Below are positions 7,669-15,722 of a stretch of DNA of 42,805 bases, piece by piece. The notes under the pieces were generated by a model. It did no database searches and was not told the origin of the DNA. It worked only from the letters and a program-made list of their open reading frames with translations. How positions within the stretch are numbered: the first letter of the stretch is position 1; the number at the start of each line of letters is the position of its first letter. The translations under genes were made by a program, and so were the position numbers. The DNA is from Streptomyces sp. NRRL B-24085 (GTDB taxonomy: Bacteria > Actinomycetota > Actinomycetes > Streptomycetales > Streptomycetaceae). The DNA is taken from positions 1 to 42,805 of the forward strand of contig NZ_LJBR01000194.1 in NCBI RefSeq assembly GCF_001282115.1, read 5' to 3'.

Positions 7669-10437
7669 TTGATCCGTGCCCGGCGAATATGTGTGACCGC
7701 CGTGGCGGTACTGGCGGCCCTGGCGGGCTCGCCCGGACTGGCACAGGCTCAACAGCCGCCCGCATCGGGCCTGTTGAGCGCGACGGACGACAACGGGCTT
7801 CCGCCGGGGTGGCGGATCGACGGGGAGCGCGGGGCGCGTGAACTGGTCTGGCGCGCACCGGAGTCAGTGCCCATGGGCGACGCGCGGGTCGAGTTCCGCA
7901 CCGGCGACCGGCTGCTCGGGGTGCCGAGGCCGGCGAAAGACGGACGGACCTTCCGGCTCGCCCTGGACAAGGCCGCGTCCACGGAACTGACGGACCTTCA
8001 GGTGACTGCGGCCGGACGCCGGCTGGACGCGGCGGCCGACGAGCCGCGCCGGCCCGATGCACGAGGGGTGCGGCTGCCCGCGCAGGCACCGGCGAACGCC
8101 GTCGATCCCGGCAAGCCGGGCTCGTACCGCACGGTCAGCGGCGAGTACGAACTCCCTCCCGTGCGCCTGCCGGGGTTCGACACCCCCGTGGAGATGCGCG
8201 CCCAGGTGGTGGCGCCGAAGGGTGCCACCGGCAGCCGGCCGCTCGCGCTGTTCCTGCACGGCCGCCACGCGACCTGCTACCGACCGGGCAGCGAGGACGA
8301 CGTCACCATCGACTGGCCCTGCGCGGACGGCTACAAGCCGATCCCCAGCGACAAGGGCTATCTGCGCGACCAGAGACTCCTTGCCTCCCAGGGCTATGTG
8401 ACGGTGTCGATCTCGGCGAACGGCGTCAACGCCCAGGACTGGGAACCCGAGGACGCCGGCGCCCAGGCGCGCTCCTCACTGGTGCGGCAGCACCTCGCCC
8501 GCTGGGCCGACTGGGCCGCCCACCGCTCCTCCGCCCCGGCCGTCGTACGCCAGGCGCCGAAGGCGGACCTCTCGCGGGTCCTGCTCGTCGGCCACTCGCG
8601 GGGCGGCGAGGGCGTCAACCGGGCCGCCATGGACAGCCTCTACCCGCCGCCCGCCGCGGAGGACGGCTACCGGGGGCCGGTGCGCTGGAAGGTGCGCGGG
8701 ACCGTGCTCGTCGGACCGACGATCTTCGGCCAGAATCCGGTCGCGGACGTGCCGTCCGTGACCCTGCTGCCGGGCTGTGACGGCGACGTGTCGGACCTCC
8801 AGGGCGAGGACTTCGTCGACGGGACGCGCGGGGTCAGCCGGGGCACCGCGCTGCACAGCGCGGTCTACATGGTCGGCGCCAACCACAACTACTTCAACAG
8901 CGAGTGGACTCCGGGCGAGGCCGAGGCACCGGCCCAGGACGACTTCGGGGCCGACCCGGAGCAGCCGGACCCGGTGTGCTCCCCGGGCGCCGCGACCCGC
9001 CTGACCGCCGCTCAGCAGCACAAGGCGGGCGCCACGTACATCGCGGCCGCGGCCCGGCTCTTCCTCGCCGGTGACGACCGGGTGCGTCCGCTGCTCGACG
9101 GTTCCGGCAAGCGGGCCCCGTCCGCGGACCCGGCCCGGGTGCTGACCCACGCCGTCGGCGGTCGCCGCAGCGGCGGCTTCCTGCCGGACAACGGGGCCAG
9201 GGTGACCGGTGCCCGGCTGTGTGCGGCGGTCGACCCCGATCCGGCCGTGGCCTGTCTGGACCCGGAGACGTCCGGCTCGTCACCGCACTTCGCGCAGTGG
9301 GAGACGAACCAGGAGACCGGCCGCGGCGCGGTCGACCTGAAGTGGTCCGCGCCCGGCACGGCCGCGCGTGTCACCCCGCCCGCGCCGCTCTCCCTGCACG
9401 GCTCGCGGCAGCTCGCGCTGCGGGTCTTCGTACCGCCGAACACCAACGGCACCGAGTTCGACGTGTCCGTCACCGACTCCGCCAACCGCCGGGCCACGCT
9501 CGGCCGCGTCGAGGTGGCCGGGCTGCCGGGCTCCTCGTACACCGCGTCCTACTGGGCGCAGGAGCTGCGCGTCCCGCTGACCGCGGCCTCCCGGGCCGGA
9601 CTCGATCTGCGGCACGTCAAGTCCCTTGAGCTGACGCCCCGTTCGCGGTCCGGGCGGGCCTGGCTGATGGACGCCTGGGGCTGGGCCCCCGGTACTCCGG
9701 CGGTCAAGGCGGCCGCGCTGCCCCGCGTCGACGTGGGCCGCACGATCGTCAAGGAGGGCGACTCGGGCACCCGCACCTACCGCGTCCCGGTGCGGATCTC
9801 CGGGCACGGCAGCGGCCGGGTCCGCGTGTACGTCCTCGACCCGGACCGCGGCCGGACCGCGTCCCGGCTCGTGACGGTACGGCCCGGCAGCCACGCGATC
9901 GACGTACCGGTCGAGGTGAAGGGCGACACGCAGTACGGCGAGGACGTGCAGCACGACATCGCCGTGAAGGCCGTACGGGGTGCGGTCGTCGGGAAGTACC
10001 GGGGCGGCGTCACCGTCGAGAACGACGACCCCGAGCCGGTGATCACCCTGTCGCCGGTCACGGACCGGGTCACCGAAGGAGAGGCGCTGACCTGGCGACT
10101 GTCCATCGAGGCGCCCGTGACGGTGGACATCTGGCAGCCGGTGCGGGTGCTTCCGGTCACCGAGGGCACCGAGCTGTCCACCAAGGACGTGGACCCGCAG
10201 TGGCTCCAGGACTGGTCCGGTGACGTGCCCGACCCCGAGCGGCCGCTGTCCGACGCGAGCCTGTGGGTGTGGCTGAACATCCCGCCCGGGAGCACCGGCG
10301 TGGACTTCGCCGTGCCGACCGTCGCGGACCAGGTGGCCGAGCCGGCCGAGTCGATGCGCCTCGCGCTGACCGACCGCAACGCCGAGCCGCTGCCCGGGCG
10401 GCCGGTGCTGACCGGGACGGTGCTCGACCGGCCCTGA
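7669..10437 (+). CDS. Large secreted alpha/beta-hydrolase with C-terminal Calx-beta-like region
   Basis: A 922-residue secreted protein. A basic n-region, a hydrophobic core and an AQAQQ cleavage region within the first 28 residues form a signal peptide. Residues about 150-470 look like an alpha/beta-hydrolase: strand PLALFLHGRHATCY, nucleophile elbow VGHSRGGEG with Ser about 310, a GCDGD strand, and GANHNYFNSEW as the likely His region. A beta-rich middle follows, and residues about 690-922 (VKEGDSGTRTYRVPVRI, VENDDPEPVITL, TEGEALTWRL) repeat the Calx-beta pattern common in extracellular adhesive proteins. The TTG at 7669 is chosen because GAGGAGAG precedes it and the signal peptide begins there; 7606 is a longer alternative. 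A strong hairpin follows the stop. The substrate is unknown. Confidence 0.85.
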   Translation: MIRARRICVTAVAVLAALAGSPGLAQAQQPPASGLLSATDDNGLPPGWRIDGERGARELVWRAPESVPMGDARVEFRTGDRLLGVPRPAKDGRTFRLALDKAASTELTDLQVTAAGRRLDAAADEPRRPDARGVRLPAQAPANAVDPGKPGSYRTVSGEYELPPVRLPGFDTPVEMRAQVVAPKGATGSRPLALFLHGRHATCYRPGSEDDVTIDWPCADGYKPIPSDKGYLRDQRLLASQGYVTVSISANGVNAQDWEPEDAGAQARSSLVRQHLARWADWAAHRSSAPAVVRQAPKADLSRVLLVGHSRGGEGVNRAAMDSLYPPPAAEDGYRGPVRWKVRGTVLVGPTIFGQNPVADVPSVTLLPGCDGDVSDLQGEDFVDGTRGVSRGTALHSAVYMVGANHNYFNSEWTPGEAEAPAQDDFGADPEQPDPVCSPGAATRLTAAQQHKAGATYIAAAARLFLAGDDRVRPLLDGSGKRAPSADPARVLTHAVGGRRSGGFLPDNGARVTGARLCAAVDPDPAVACLDPETSGSSPHFAQWETNQETGRGAVDLKWSAPGTAARVTPPAPLSLHGSRQLALRVFVPPNTNGTEFDVSVTDSANRRATLGRVEVAGLPGSSYTASYWAQELRVPLTAASRAGLDLRHVKSLELTPRSRSGRAWLMDAWGWAPGTPAVKAAALPRVDVGRTIVKEGDSGTRTYRVPVRISGHGSGRVRVYVLDPDRGRTASRLVTVRPGSHAIDVPVEVKGDTQYGEDVQHDIAVKAVRGAVVGKYRGGVTVENDDPEPVITLSPVTDRVTEGEALTWRLSIEAPVTVDIWQPVRVLPVTEGTELSTKDVDPQWLQDWSGDVPDPERPLSDASLWVWLNIPPGSTGVDFAVPTVADQVAEPAESMRLALTDRNAEPLPGRPVLTGTVLDRP

Positions 10438-10464
10438 ACGCGGCCCCTGTGTGATCGCCCCTCC

Positions 10465-10497
10465 CGTGCGGGGCCCGGTCCTCCCGGGCCCCGCACG
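10465..10497. terminator. Strong bidirectional terminator between convergent genes
   Basis: A perfect 14-base-pair stem (10465-10478 with 10484-10497) closes a five-base loop. It fills the gap between the hydrolase stop and the convergent split-barrel gene. The symmetrical GC stem without a T-run is typical of Streptomyces and could serve both strands. Confidence 0.85.
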
Positions 10498-10878
10498 TCA
10501 CAGGGTGACGCGGATCCCGACCGTGCCGTCCGCTCCCCGGCGCAGCCTGCTGCCGAGCAGCGTGAGCCGCCCGAGGATGCCGTACTTCCTGGCCAGCAGC
10601 TTGCGGTAGCGGGCGGTGGTCGCCGCGTCGCAGATCTCCGCCGTGGCCGGGACCTGGTCGCCGGTCGGGTTGCCCCGTACGTCGCAGGGGCCGACGAGGA
10701 CATCCCCGCGGGCCCGGATCCGCTTGACCTTCCAGGAGTCGGCGACCGACCACACGCCGAGCGCGTCCCCGTCGCGGACCACCCACACGGGGGTGGCGAC
10801 CGGCGTGCCGTTCTTGCGGAAGCTGGTGAGCAGCAGGTACTTGCCCGCACCGAGCCGCTCCAGCGGCGTCTCGTCCAT
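10498..10878 (-). CDS. PPOX-class F420-dependent oxidoreductase
   Basis: A 126-residue single-domain split-barrel protein. KYLLLTSFRKNGTPVATPVW and VVRDGDALGVWSV are the standard first strands. The basic VKRIRARGDVLVGPCDVRG segment is typical of the actinobacterial subgroup that binds coenzyme F420 rather than FMN. Family members reduce diverse enones and quinones or biliverdin with F420H2, and the natural substrate is usually unknown. The length is normal for the group and the start ATG at 10878 is the first residue of the conserved N-terminus. The gene stands alone, convergent with the hydrolase. The flavin monooxygenase lies about 160 bases upstream on the same strand, with a repeat cluster between them. 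Confidence 0.88.
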   Translation of the reverse strand: MDETPLERLGAGKYLLLTSFRKNGTPVATPVWVVRDGDALGVWSVADSWKVKRIRARGDVLVGPCDVRGNPTGDQVPATAEICDAATTARYRKLLARKYGILGRLTLLGSRLRRGADGTVGIRVTL

Positions 10879-10944
10879 GACGGAAGTCTAGGCAGGGGTG
10901 CCCGACGGCGCGGGTGCGCGGTCGGGCTTTCCCGCGTGCGGGGG

Positions 10945-11033
10945 CCCTCGGTGCCGGTGCTCCCGCGCCGCGGGGTCCTCGCTGCCGGTGCTCCCGCGCG
11001 CGGAGTCCTCGCTGTCGGTGTTCCCGTGTCCGG
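10945..11033. repeat. Three imperfect tandem copies of a ~30-base unit
   Basis: The core CCTCG-TG-CGGTG-TCCCG recurs at about 10946, 10977 and 11007, with a period of 30-31 bases. The first two copies are nearly identical across 20 bases and the third has drifted. The array occupies the gap just after the monooxygenase stop (minus strand). It has no obvious coding meaning. Confidence 0.7.
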
Positions 11034-11036
11034 CGG

Positions 11037-12155
11037 TCAGGCCGGCTGGACCTGGTCGAACTGGGCGACGGCTTCGGCCGGGTCGGGGCTGACGAGGCGT
11101 TCCAGACCGGCTGTGGTGATCTCGGCCCATCGGCCGGCCCGTGCCCACATCCGCTCCTCGAAGGCGCGCACGGCCTCGTCCGGGTCGCCGGAGCAGGTGG
11201 CGAGGGCCTCGGCGAGTTCGGCGCCGTCCAGCATCGCGAGGTTCGCGCCCGCTCCCAAGGGGGGCATCAGGTGGGCGGCGTCGCCCAGCAGCGTCACGCC
11301 GGGGACGTGGGTCCAGGTGTGGGAGACGGGCAGGGCGTGGAAGGGGCGGTGGAAGAAGGCCGTGCCCTGGCGGAGGAGGTCGAGGACGGGAGCGGCCCAG
11401 CCGTCGAACAGGGCCAGCACGGCCGATCGCACGGCCTCGTCGTCGGCCGGGTCGAGGTCGGCATGCCAGTCCAGCGGGGCGCGGAACTTGGCGTACACCT
11501 TGACGTGGCCGCCGCTGTTGCGCTGGGCGACGACGGAGCGGTTCACGCCGTAGACGGCCACGGAGCCGTCACCGATCAGCCGGGCGAGCTCGGGGTGGCG
11601 GGTGTCGACGTCGTCCAGGGAGGTCTCGACCGAGGTGACGCCGGTGTACCGCGGTGTCTCGGCCGAGACCGCCGGACGGACCCGGGACCAGGCGCCGTCC
11701 GCGCCGACCACGAGGTCGAACGTCTCCTGCCGCCCGTCCTCGAAGTCGACCCGGACGCCGTCCTCGGTCCCCGGCACCACCCGGGTCACGCCCCGGCCCC
11801 ACTGGGCGTCGAGAGGTCCGAGCAGCAGGTCACGGAGGTGCCCGCGGTCGATCTCGGGGTTGGCCCGTTCGTCCGGGCGGGGCCGCCAGTCCCGCAGGAC
11901 GGTCCCGTCCGTGTCCAGGATCCGCATCGCCTGTCCCTCGGGGCGGGACAGCGCATCGAACTCCGCCAGCAGCCCCGCCTTGACCAGCGCGAGCCGGCCC
12001 AGCCCCTCGTGCAGGTCGAGCGAGCCGCCCGGGGGGCGTGAGTCCGGGGCGGGATCGCGTTCGAGCACGGTGACGGGGTGGTCATGCCGGTGCAGGACAC
12101 GGGCGAAGGTCAGGCCGGCGGGACCGGCTCCGACTACGGCGATACGACGTCTCAT
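11037..12155 (-). CDS. FAD-dependent aromatic-type monooxygenase (TetX-like)
   Basis: A 372-residue group A flavin monooxygenase. IAVVGAGPAGL at residues 5-15 is the FAD GxGxxG motif, followed by the ERD acidic residue. VVGADGAWSRVRP is the DG motif that contacts both FAD and NAD(P)H, and LLGDAAHLMPPLGAGANLA at about 290 is the second FAD motif. Such enzymes hydroxylate phenolic or polyketide compounds; the closest well-known relatives by pattern inactivate tetracyclines. No antibiotic-specific residue can be judged by eye. ATG 12155 lies only four bases from a palindrome (12160-12170), so its message is probably nearly leaderless. It is divergent from a TetR gene, the classic layout of a self-controlled detoxification pair. 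Confidence 0.88.
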   Translation of the reverse strand: MRRRIAVVGAGPAGLTFARVLHRHDHPVTVLERDPAPDSRPPGGSLDLHEGLGRLALVKAGLLAEFDALSRPEGQAMRILDTDGTVLRDWRPRPDERANPEIDRGHLRDLLLGPLDAQWGRGVTRVVPGTEDGVRVDFEDGRQETFDLVVGADGAWSRVRPAVSAETPRYTGVTSVETSLDDVDTRHPELARLIGDGSVAVYGVNRSVVAQRNSGGHVKVYAKFRAPLDWHADLDPADDEAVRSAVLALFDGWAAPVLDLLRQGTAFFHRPFHALPVSHTWTHVPGVTLLGDAAHLMPPLGAGANLAMLDGAELAEALATCSGDPDEAVRAFEERMWARAGRWAEITTAGLERLVSPDPAEAVAQFDQVQPA

Positions 12156-12159
12156 GTCG

Positions 12160-12187
12160 ATACACTGTATTTCTCGACTACGATGTA
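12160..12187. promoter_or_regulatory. Paired TetR operator half-sites between monooxygenase and TetR genes
   Basis: ATACACTGTAT (12160-12170) is a perfect 11-base palindrome and TACGATGTA (12179-12187) is a related weaker one. Both fit TAC-N3-GTA and are spaced about two helical turns apart. They cover the start region of the minus-strand monooxygenase and a TACGAT -10-like box (12179-12184) for the plus-strand TetR gene. One repressor could therefore shut both promoters. Confidence 0.65.
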
Positions 12188-12222
12188 CCGCAAGGACGTC
12201 TCGGAAACAGAACGGTGTGACC

Positions 12223-12912
12223 ATGACTGTGTGGGACCGGCCGGAGCCGCCGGCTCGCCCCGTGCCGCTCGACCGGGAACGGATCGTCGCCGCCGCCGTC
12301 GAACTGGCCGACGAGGGCGGACTGGAGGCGGTGTCGGTGCGCAAGGTCGCCGCCCGGCTGAACGCCGGCCCGATGCGGCTGTACGGCTTCATCTCCACCA
12401 AGGAGGAGCTGTTCGACCTCATGGCGGACGAGGTCCACGCCGAAATCCTGCCCGAGGAGCGTCCCGCAGACTGGCGGGAGGCGCTGGGCGTCCTCGCCCA
12501 CCGCACGAGGCAGGCCGCTCTCCGGCACGAATGGCTGGCCGATCTGCTCGGCGGCCGCCCGGCCCTGGGTCCGAACGGCCTCGCCGTGACCGAGGCCAAG
12601 CTGGCGGCGCTCGACGGCCTCGCCGACGTCGACACCGTCATGCGCGCCGCGGAGACCGTCAGCGCCTACGTGACCGGCGCGATCAGGCGCGAGGTCGCGA
12701 ACCTGCGGGCCGAGCGTGCCACGGGCCTGTCCAAGCGCGACTGGCAGCGCGCCTCCGGCCCGCACGTGACGCGGATGCTGGCCACGGGCCGCTTCCCGGC
12801 GCTGGCCAAGGCCGTGTACGACGGCACGCACGTGGACGCCGAGACCTCCTTCGCGACCGGCCTGGACTGGGTCCTCGACGGCGTGGCCGCCCGACTCGAC
12901 GGGGCCTCCTGA
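12223..12912 (+). CDS. TetR-family repressor with TetR_C-type ligand domain
   Basis: A 229-residue regulator. Residues about 20-65 form the DNA-binding domain (RERIVAAAVELADEGGLEAV, VRKVAARLNAGPMRLYGFI, TKEELFDLM). The MRLYGFISTKEEL recognition stretch and the later EWLADLLGGRPALGPNG helix resemble the true TetR class rather than AcrR, in keeping with a neighbour that resembles tetracycline-modifying enzymes. The ATG at 12223 has only weak ribosome-binding complementarity. It is divergent from the monooxygenase and shares the 67-base promoter that holds two palindromes, so it most likely represses both genes until a ligand, probably the monooxygenase substrate, binds. Confidence 0.88.
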   Translation: MTVWDRPEPPARPVPLDRERIVAAAVELADEGGLEAVSVRKVAARLNAGPMRLYGFISTKEELFDLMADEVHAEILPEERPADWREALGVLAHRTRQAALRHEWLADLLGGRPALGPNGLAVTEAKLAALDGLADVDTVMRAAETVSAYVTGAIRREVANLRAERATGLSKRDWQRASGPHVTRMLATGRFPALAKAVYDGTHVDAETSFATGLDWVLDGVAARLDGAS

Positions 12913-13178
12913 GCGGCGGGCGCCCTGTCCGTCACCGCTGGCCCCCCGGCGCACCGCAGCAGGCACGCGCCGGTGTCGCGCCCTCCATGATCCGGCCAAC
13001 TCGGTTCCGGGCATGGCTGATTGAGATGCCTCACCGGGATTCCCCGACACAATTCCCCGGCACACGAACACCCGCTGCCGTGAACGCGCGCCGCCCGGGC
13101 CGCGTATGCAAGGAGGGCGCTCAACGACCGGAGGGCCCCGCGGTGCAGTCACCGCTTGTTCGGGTTCGGGAGCCATGC

Positions 13179-14546
13179 ATGAGGCACGCACGACGACGGG
13201 TCGTCCGGCGGGTGACACGGCTGGCGGCAGTCGGCGGACTCCTCCTGGGAGGTGTGATGGTCACGCGGGCCGTCGCGAGCGAGCCTCCCGCGACCACCGC
13301 CGTGCCGCACACCTATGCCGTGAAGGCGGGGCGGACGGGGGCGGAGCTCGTGTCCCGGCTCGGCAGCTCCCGGACCGCGGGCACCTGGATCGGTGCCGAC
13401 GGCAAGCCGGTCGTCGCGGTCACCGACGAGCAGGCGGCCGCCGAGGTGCGCACGGCGGGAGCCCGGGCGAAGGTCGTCGAGCACAGCATGGACGAGCTCA
13501 AGTCGGCGGCCAGGACGCTGCGTTCCGCGCCCCGGGTCGCCGGGACCGCCTGGTCCATGGACTACCGGACCAACGAGGTGGTCGTGCAGGGCGACAGCAC
13601 CGTCTCGGCGTCCGACTGGGCCGCGATGACGAAGGTCGCCGACGGCATCGGCGGCTTCGTCCGCATGGAGCGCACCGAGGGCACCTTCACTCCCCGCCTG
13701 AACGGGGCGCAGCCGATCCTGTCGACCGGCGGACGCTGTTCGGCGGGCTTCAACGTGACCGACGGCCAGAGCGACTTCATCCTCACGGCCGGGCACTGCG
13801 GTCCCAACGGGTCGGTCTGGTTCGCGGACACCGGGGGCACCAACCAGCTCGGCCGGACGGTCGCCCAGAGCTTCCCGGGCAACGACTTCTCCCTGGTGCA
13901 GTACGCCGACGGGAAGGCGGGCGACGGCGCCGGCGTCGTGTTCATCGGCAACGGCAAGGGTGTGCAGATCACCGGCGCGGGCGATCCGGCCATCGGGCAG
14001 CGGGTGTTCCGCAGCGGCAGCACCAGCGGACTGCGCGACGGCCAGGTGACGGGGGTCAACTCGACGGTGAACTACCCGGAGGGCACGGTCACCGGGCTGA
14101 TCGAGACCAACGTGTGCGCGGAGCCCGGGGACAGCGGCGGGCCGATGTTCTCCGAGGGAATCGCGCTCGGCATCACCTCGGGCGGCAGCGGTGACTGCAC
14201 CCAGGGCGGTACGACGTTCTTCCAGCCGGTGACGAAGGCGCTGAAGGAGCTCGGCATGCAGCTGATCGTGTCGAACCCGCCCGCCGCCGGCGGGGCGTCT
14301 CCCGCACCGTCGGCCACCTCCGCGCAGGGCTCGATCGCTCCCGGTGCCGCCTCCCCCGGTTCCTCGGCGGCGGTGCAGGGGGCCGAGGGCACGCCCCTGC
14401 TGAGCCGGCTCACGGACACCCGGAACGTCGGACCCGGTCTGCTGGTCGTCGGGGGAAGTCTGATCGCGCTGGTTGCGACGCGGTACATCCGCTCGGAACA
14501 GGACCGCAAGGCGTACCAGCGCTACTACTCCGCGACCTGGGGCTGA
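13179..14546 (+). CDS. S1-family serine protease with pro-region and C-terminal membrane anchor
   Basis: A 455-residue alpha-lytic-type protease. A basic n-region and a hydrophobic core in the first 35 residues form a signal peptide. A pro-region (about 45-165) precedes the mature domain. The triad is intact: His about 206 in LTAGHC, Asp about 236 in GNDFSLVQY and Ser about 319 in GDSGGP. The cysteines flanking His and Ser suit the usual two disulfides. After a Pro/Ser/Ala linker there is a hydrophobic segment (about 418-436, LLVVGGSLIALVATRY) and a charged cytoplasmic-type tail, so the enzyme should stay tethered to the cell, unlike the secreted Streptomyces proteases. ATG 13179 has GGGAG upstream; GTG 13143 with GGAGGG is an alternative. 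Confidence 0.9.
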   Translation: MRHARRRVVRRVTRLAAVGGLLLGGVMVTRAVASEPPATTAVPHTYAVKAGRTGAELVSRLGSSRTAGTWIGADGKPVVAVTDEQAAAEVRTAGARAKVVEHSMDELKSAARTLRSAPRVAGTAWSMDYRTNEVVVQGDSTVSASDWAAMTKVADGIGGFVRMERTEGTFTPRLNGAQPILSTGGRCSAGFNVTDGQSDFILTAGHCGPNGSVWFADTGGTNQLGRTVAQSFPGNDFSLVQYADGKAGDGAGVVFIGNGKGVQITGAGDPAIGQRVFRSGSTSGLRDGQVTGVNSTVNYPEGTVTGLIETNVCAEPGDSGGPMFSEGIALGITSGGSGDCTQGGTTFFQPVTKALKELGMQLIVSNPPAAGGASPAPSATSAQGSIAPGAASPGSSAAVQGAEGTPLLSRLTDTRNVGPGLLVVGGSLIALVATRYIRSEQDRKAYQRYYSATWG

Positions 14547-14566
14547 GAGCCGGGTCCTCACCCCAG
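14537..14566. terminator. Hairpin spanning the convergent ends of protease and EamA genes
   Basis: CTGGGG-C-TGAG (14537-14547) pairs with CTCACCCCAG (14557-14566), with one bulged base. The arms include the last codons of both convergent genes, which stop only about ten bases apart. A role on both strands is likely. Confidence 0.6.
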
Positions 14567-15382
14567 AGTGAGCAGGACCGTCGCCAGCCCCGCTCCCACG
14601 AGGCCCACCATCTGTCTCCGGCTCAGCCGCTCGTGCAGCAGGGCGAGTCCGAGGATCACGGGGAGGGCCGGGTAGAGGGAGGCCAGGACGACGGCGACGG
14701 CCAGCAACTGCCGCTGGGCGGCGAGCAGGTAGAGGGTCAGTCCGAGGGCGGCACCCGCTCCGACGAGCAGGGCCTGGACGGCTCGCACGGGCGACAGGTG
14801 CAGCCGCCCGGGTCGCCGTGCCGCCGCGGGCAGCAGGACGAGTACGGCGGCCGCCCGGCCCGCTGCCACCGGCCACAGTCCGCTGGAGGCACCGGCCTGG
14901 GCGAGGGCGATGTACTGGAGCGCGACGCCCGCGCTGGCCAGCAGCCCGTCGGGGACGCCTCCGCCGTCGTCGTCGGTGCCGCCTCCGCAGACCATCCAGA
15001 GCGCGGGCACGGAGAGGGCGATCCCGAGCCAGGCCACGGCGGTCGGCCGGTCGCCGAGCAGCACCCCGCACACCACGGAGAGGCCGACGCCGGTGACGGC
15101 GCTGACGGGTACGACCACGCTCATCGCGCCGTGGCTGAGGCCGCGGTTGAGGAAGTGCATGGCGGCGCCGCTCCCGACGCCGGAGAGGGCGCCCCACAGG
15201 AGGTCGACGGGCCGTACGGCGTCGACGGGAAGGAGAAGCGCGGCGGCGGTCGCGAGCAGCAGGCCGCCTATCTGGCCGAGGAAGGTGACGGCGGCGAAGT
15301 GGGCGCGGCGGGACAGCAGACCGCCGGTGAAGTCGACGATGCCGTAGCAGACCGCTGAGGCCAGTGCGAGGAGAGGGCCCAT
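14558..15382 (-). CDS. EamA/DMT-family transporter
   Basis: A 274-residue membrane protein with about ten hydrophobic segments in two similar halves, the drug/metabolite transporter layout. MGPLLALASAVCYGIVDFTGGLL begins the first EamA repeat and GVALQYIALAQAGASSGLWPV begins the second. The loop with DDDGGG between the halves is cytoplasmic in style. LASLYPALPVILGLALLHERLS is the characteristic end of the second repeat, where a conserved Glu precedes the last helix. Members export amino acids, nucleosides or drugs; the substrate here is not readable. It converges on the protease gene and stands alone, with a small gene 55 bases upstream in the same direction. Confidence 0.88.
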   Translation of the reverse strand: MGPLLALASAVCYGIVDFTGGLLSRRAHFAAVTFLGQIGGLLLATAAALLLPVDAVRPVDLLWGALSGVGSGAAMHFLNRGLSHGAMSVVVPVSAVTGVGLSVVCGVLLGDRPTAVAWLGIALSVPALWMVCGGGTDDDGGGVPDGLLASAGVALQYIALAQAGASSGLWPVAAGRAAAVLVLLPAAARRPGRLHLSPVRAVQALLVGAGAALGLTLYLLAAQRQLLAVAVVLASLYPALPVILGLALLHERLSRRQMVGLVGAGLATVLLTLG

Positions 15383-15437
15383 TCCGTCAGGGGTGCCCAG
15401 GGACGGAACGGTGATGCCCCGCGGCGGTGGCCGGGGG

Positions 15438-15611
15438 TCAGGCCGCCCGGACCGGCTGCGGAGCGGCGGCGGCCCACTCCAGGACGAGACGCTGGTACTC
15501 CTCGCGCTGCTCGCCGCTCAGTGTCCCGCCCGCCCGGCGCCACAGGGCCCGGATCTCCTCGTTGACCTCGTCGGCCGATCGATCGGTCACGGGTTCAACA
15601 GTGGTGGACAT
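15438..15611 (-). CDS. Small acidic protein of unknown function
   Basis: A 57-residue protein. MSTTVEPVTDRSADEVNEE is followed by IRALWRRAGGTLSGEQREEY and a short helix with VLEWAAA. It looks like a three-helix or coiled soluble protein with no cysteines. The ATG at 15611 is chosen on protein style. ATG 15623 lies four bases after GGAG and would add MLHT, so it is equally possible. The in-frame extension to 15707 reads through a less GC-rich, non-coding-like stretch that probably holds the promoter. Function unknown; it lies upstream of the EamA gene and downstream of the ROK gene on the same strand. Confidence 0.6.
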   Translation of the reverse strand: MSTTVEPVTDRSADEVNEEIRALWRRAGGTLSGEQREEYQRLVLEWAAAAPQPVRAA

Positions 15612-15722
15612 GGTGTGAAGCATACGGCTCCGGAAGTGAAGGCGGCGTGAGTAATCACACCAGAAACGGACATACCAGACCGTGTTGCTGATCACGTCAA
15701 CTGGCAACGACTGTGGCCCGGT

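Noticed and set aside
13149..15197. Long minus-strand open frame of 682 codons
   Set aside because: It is antisense to the protease and EamA genes, reads as Arg/Pro/Gly-rich low-complexity protein and carries no domain; typical high-GC shadow.
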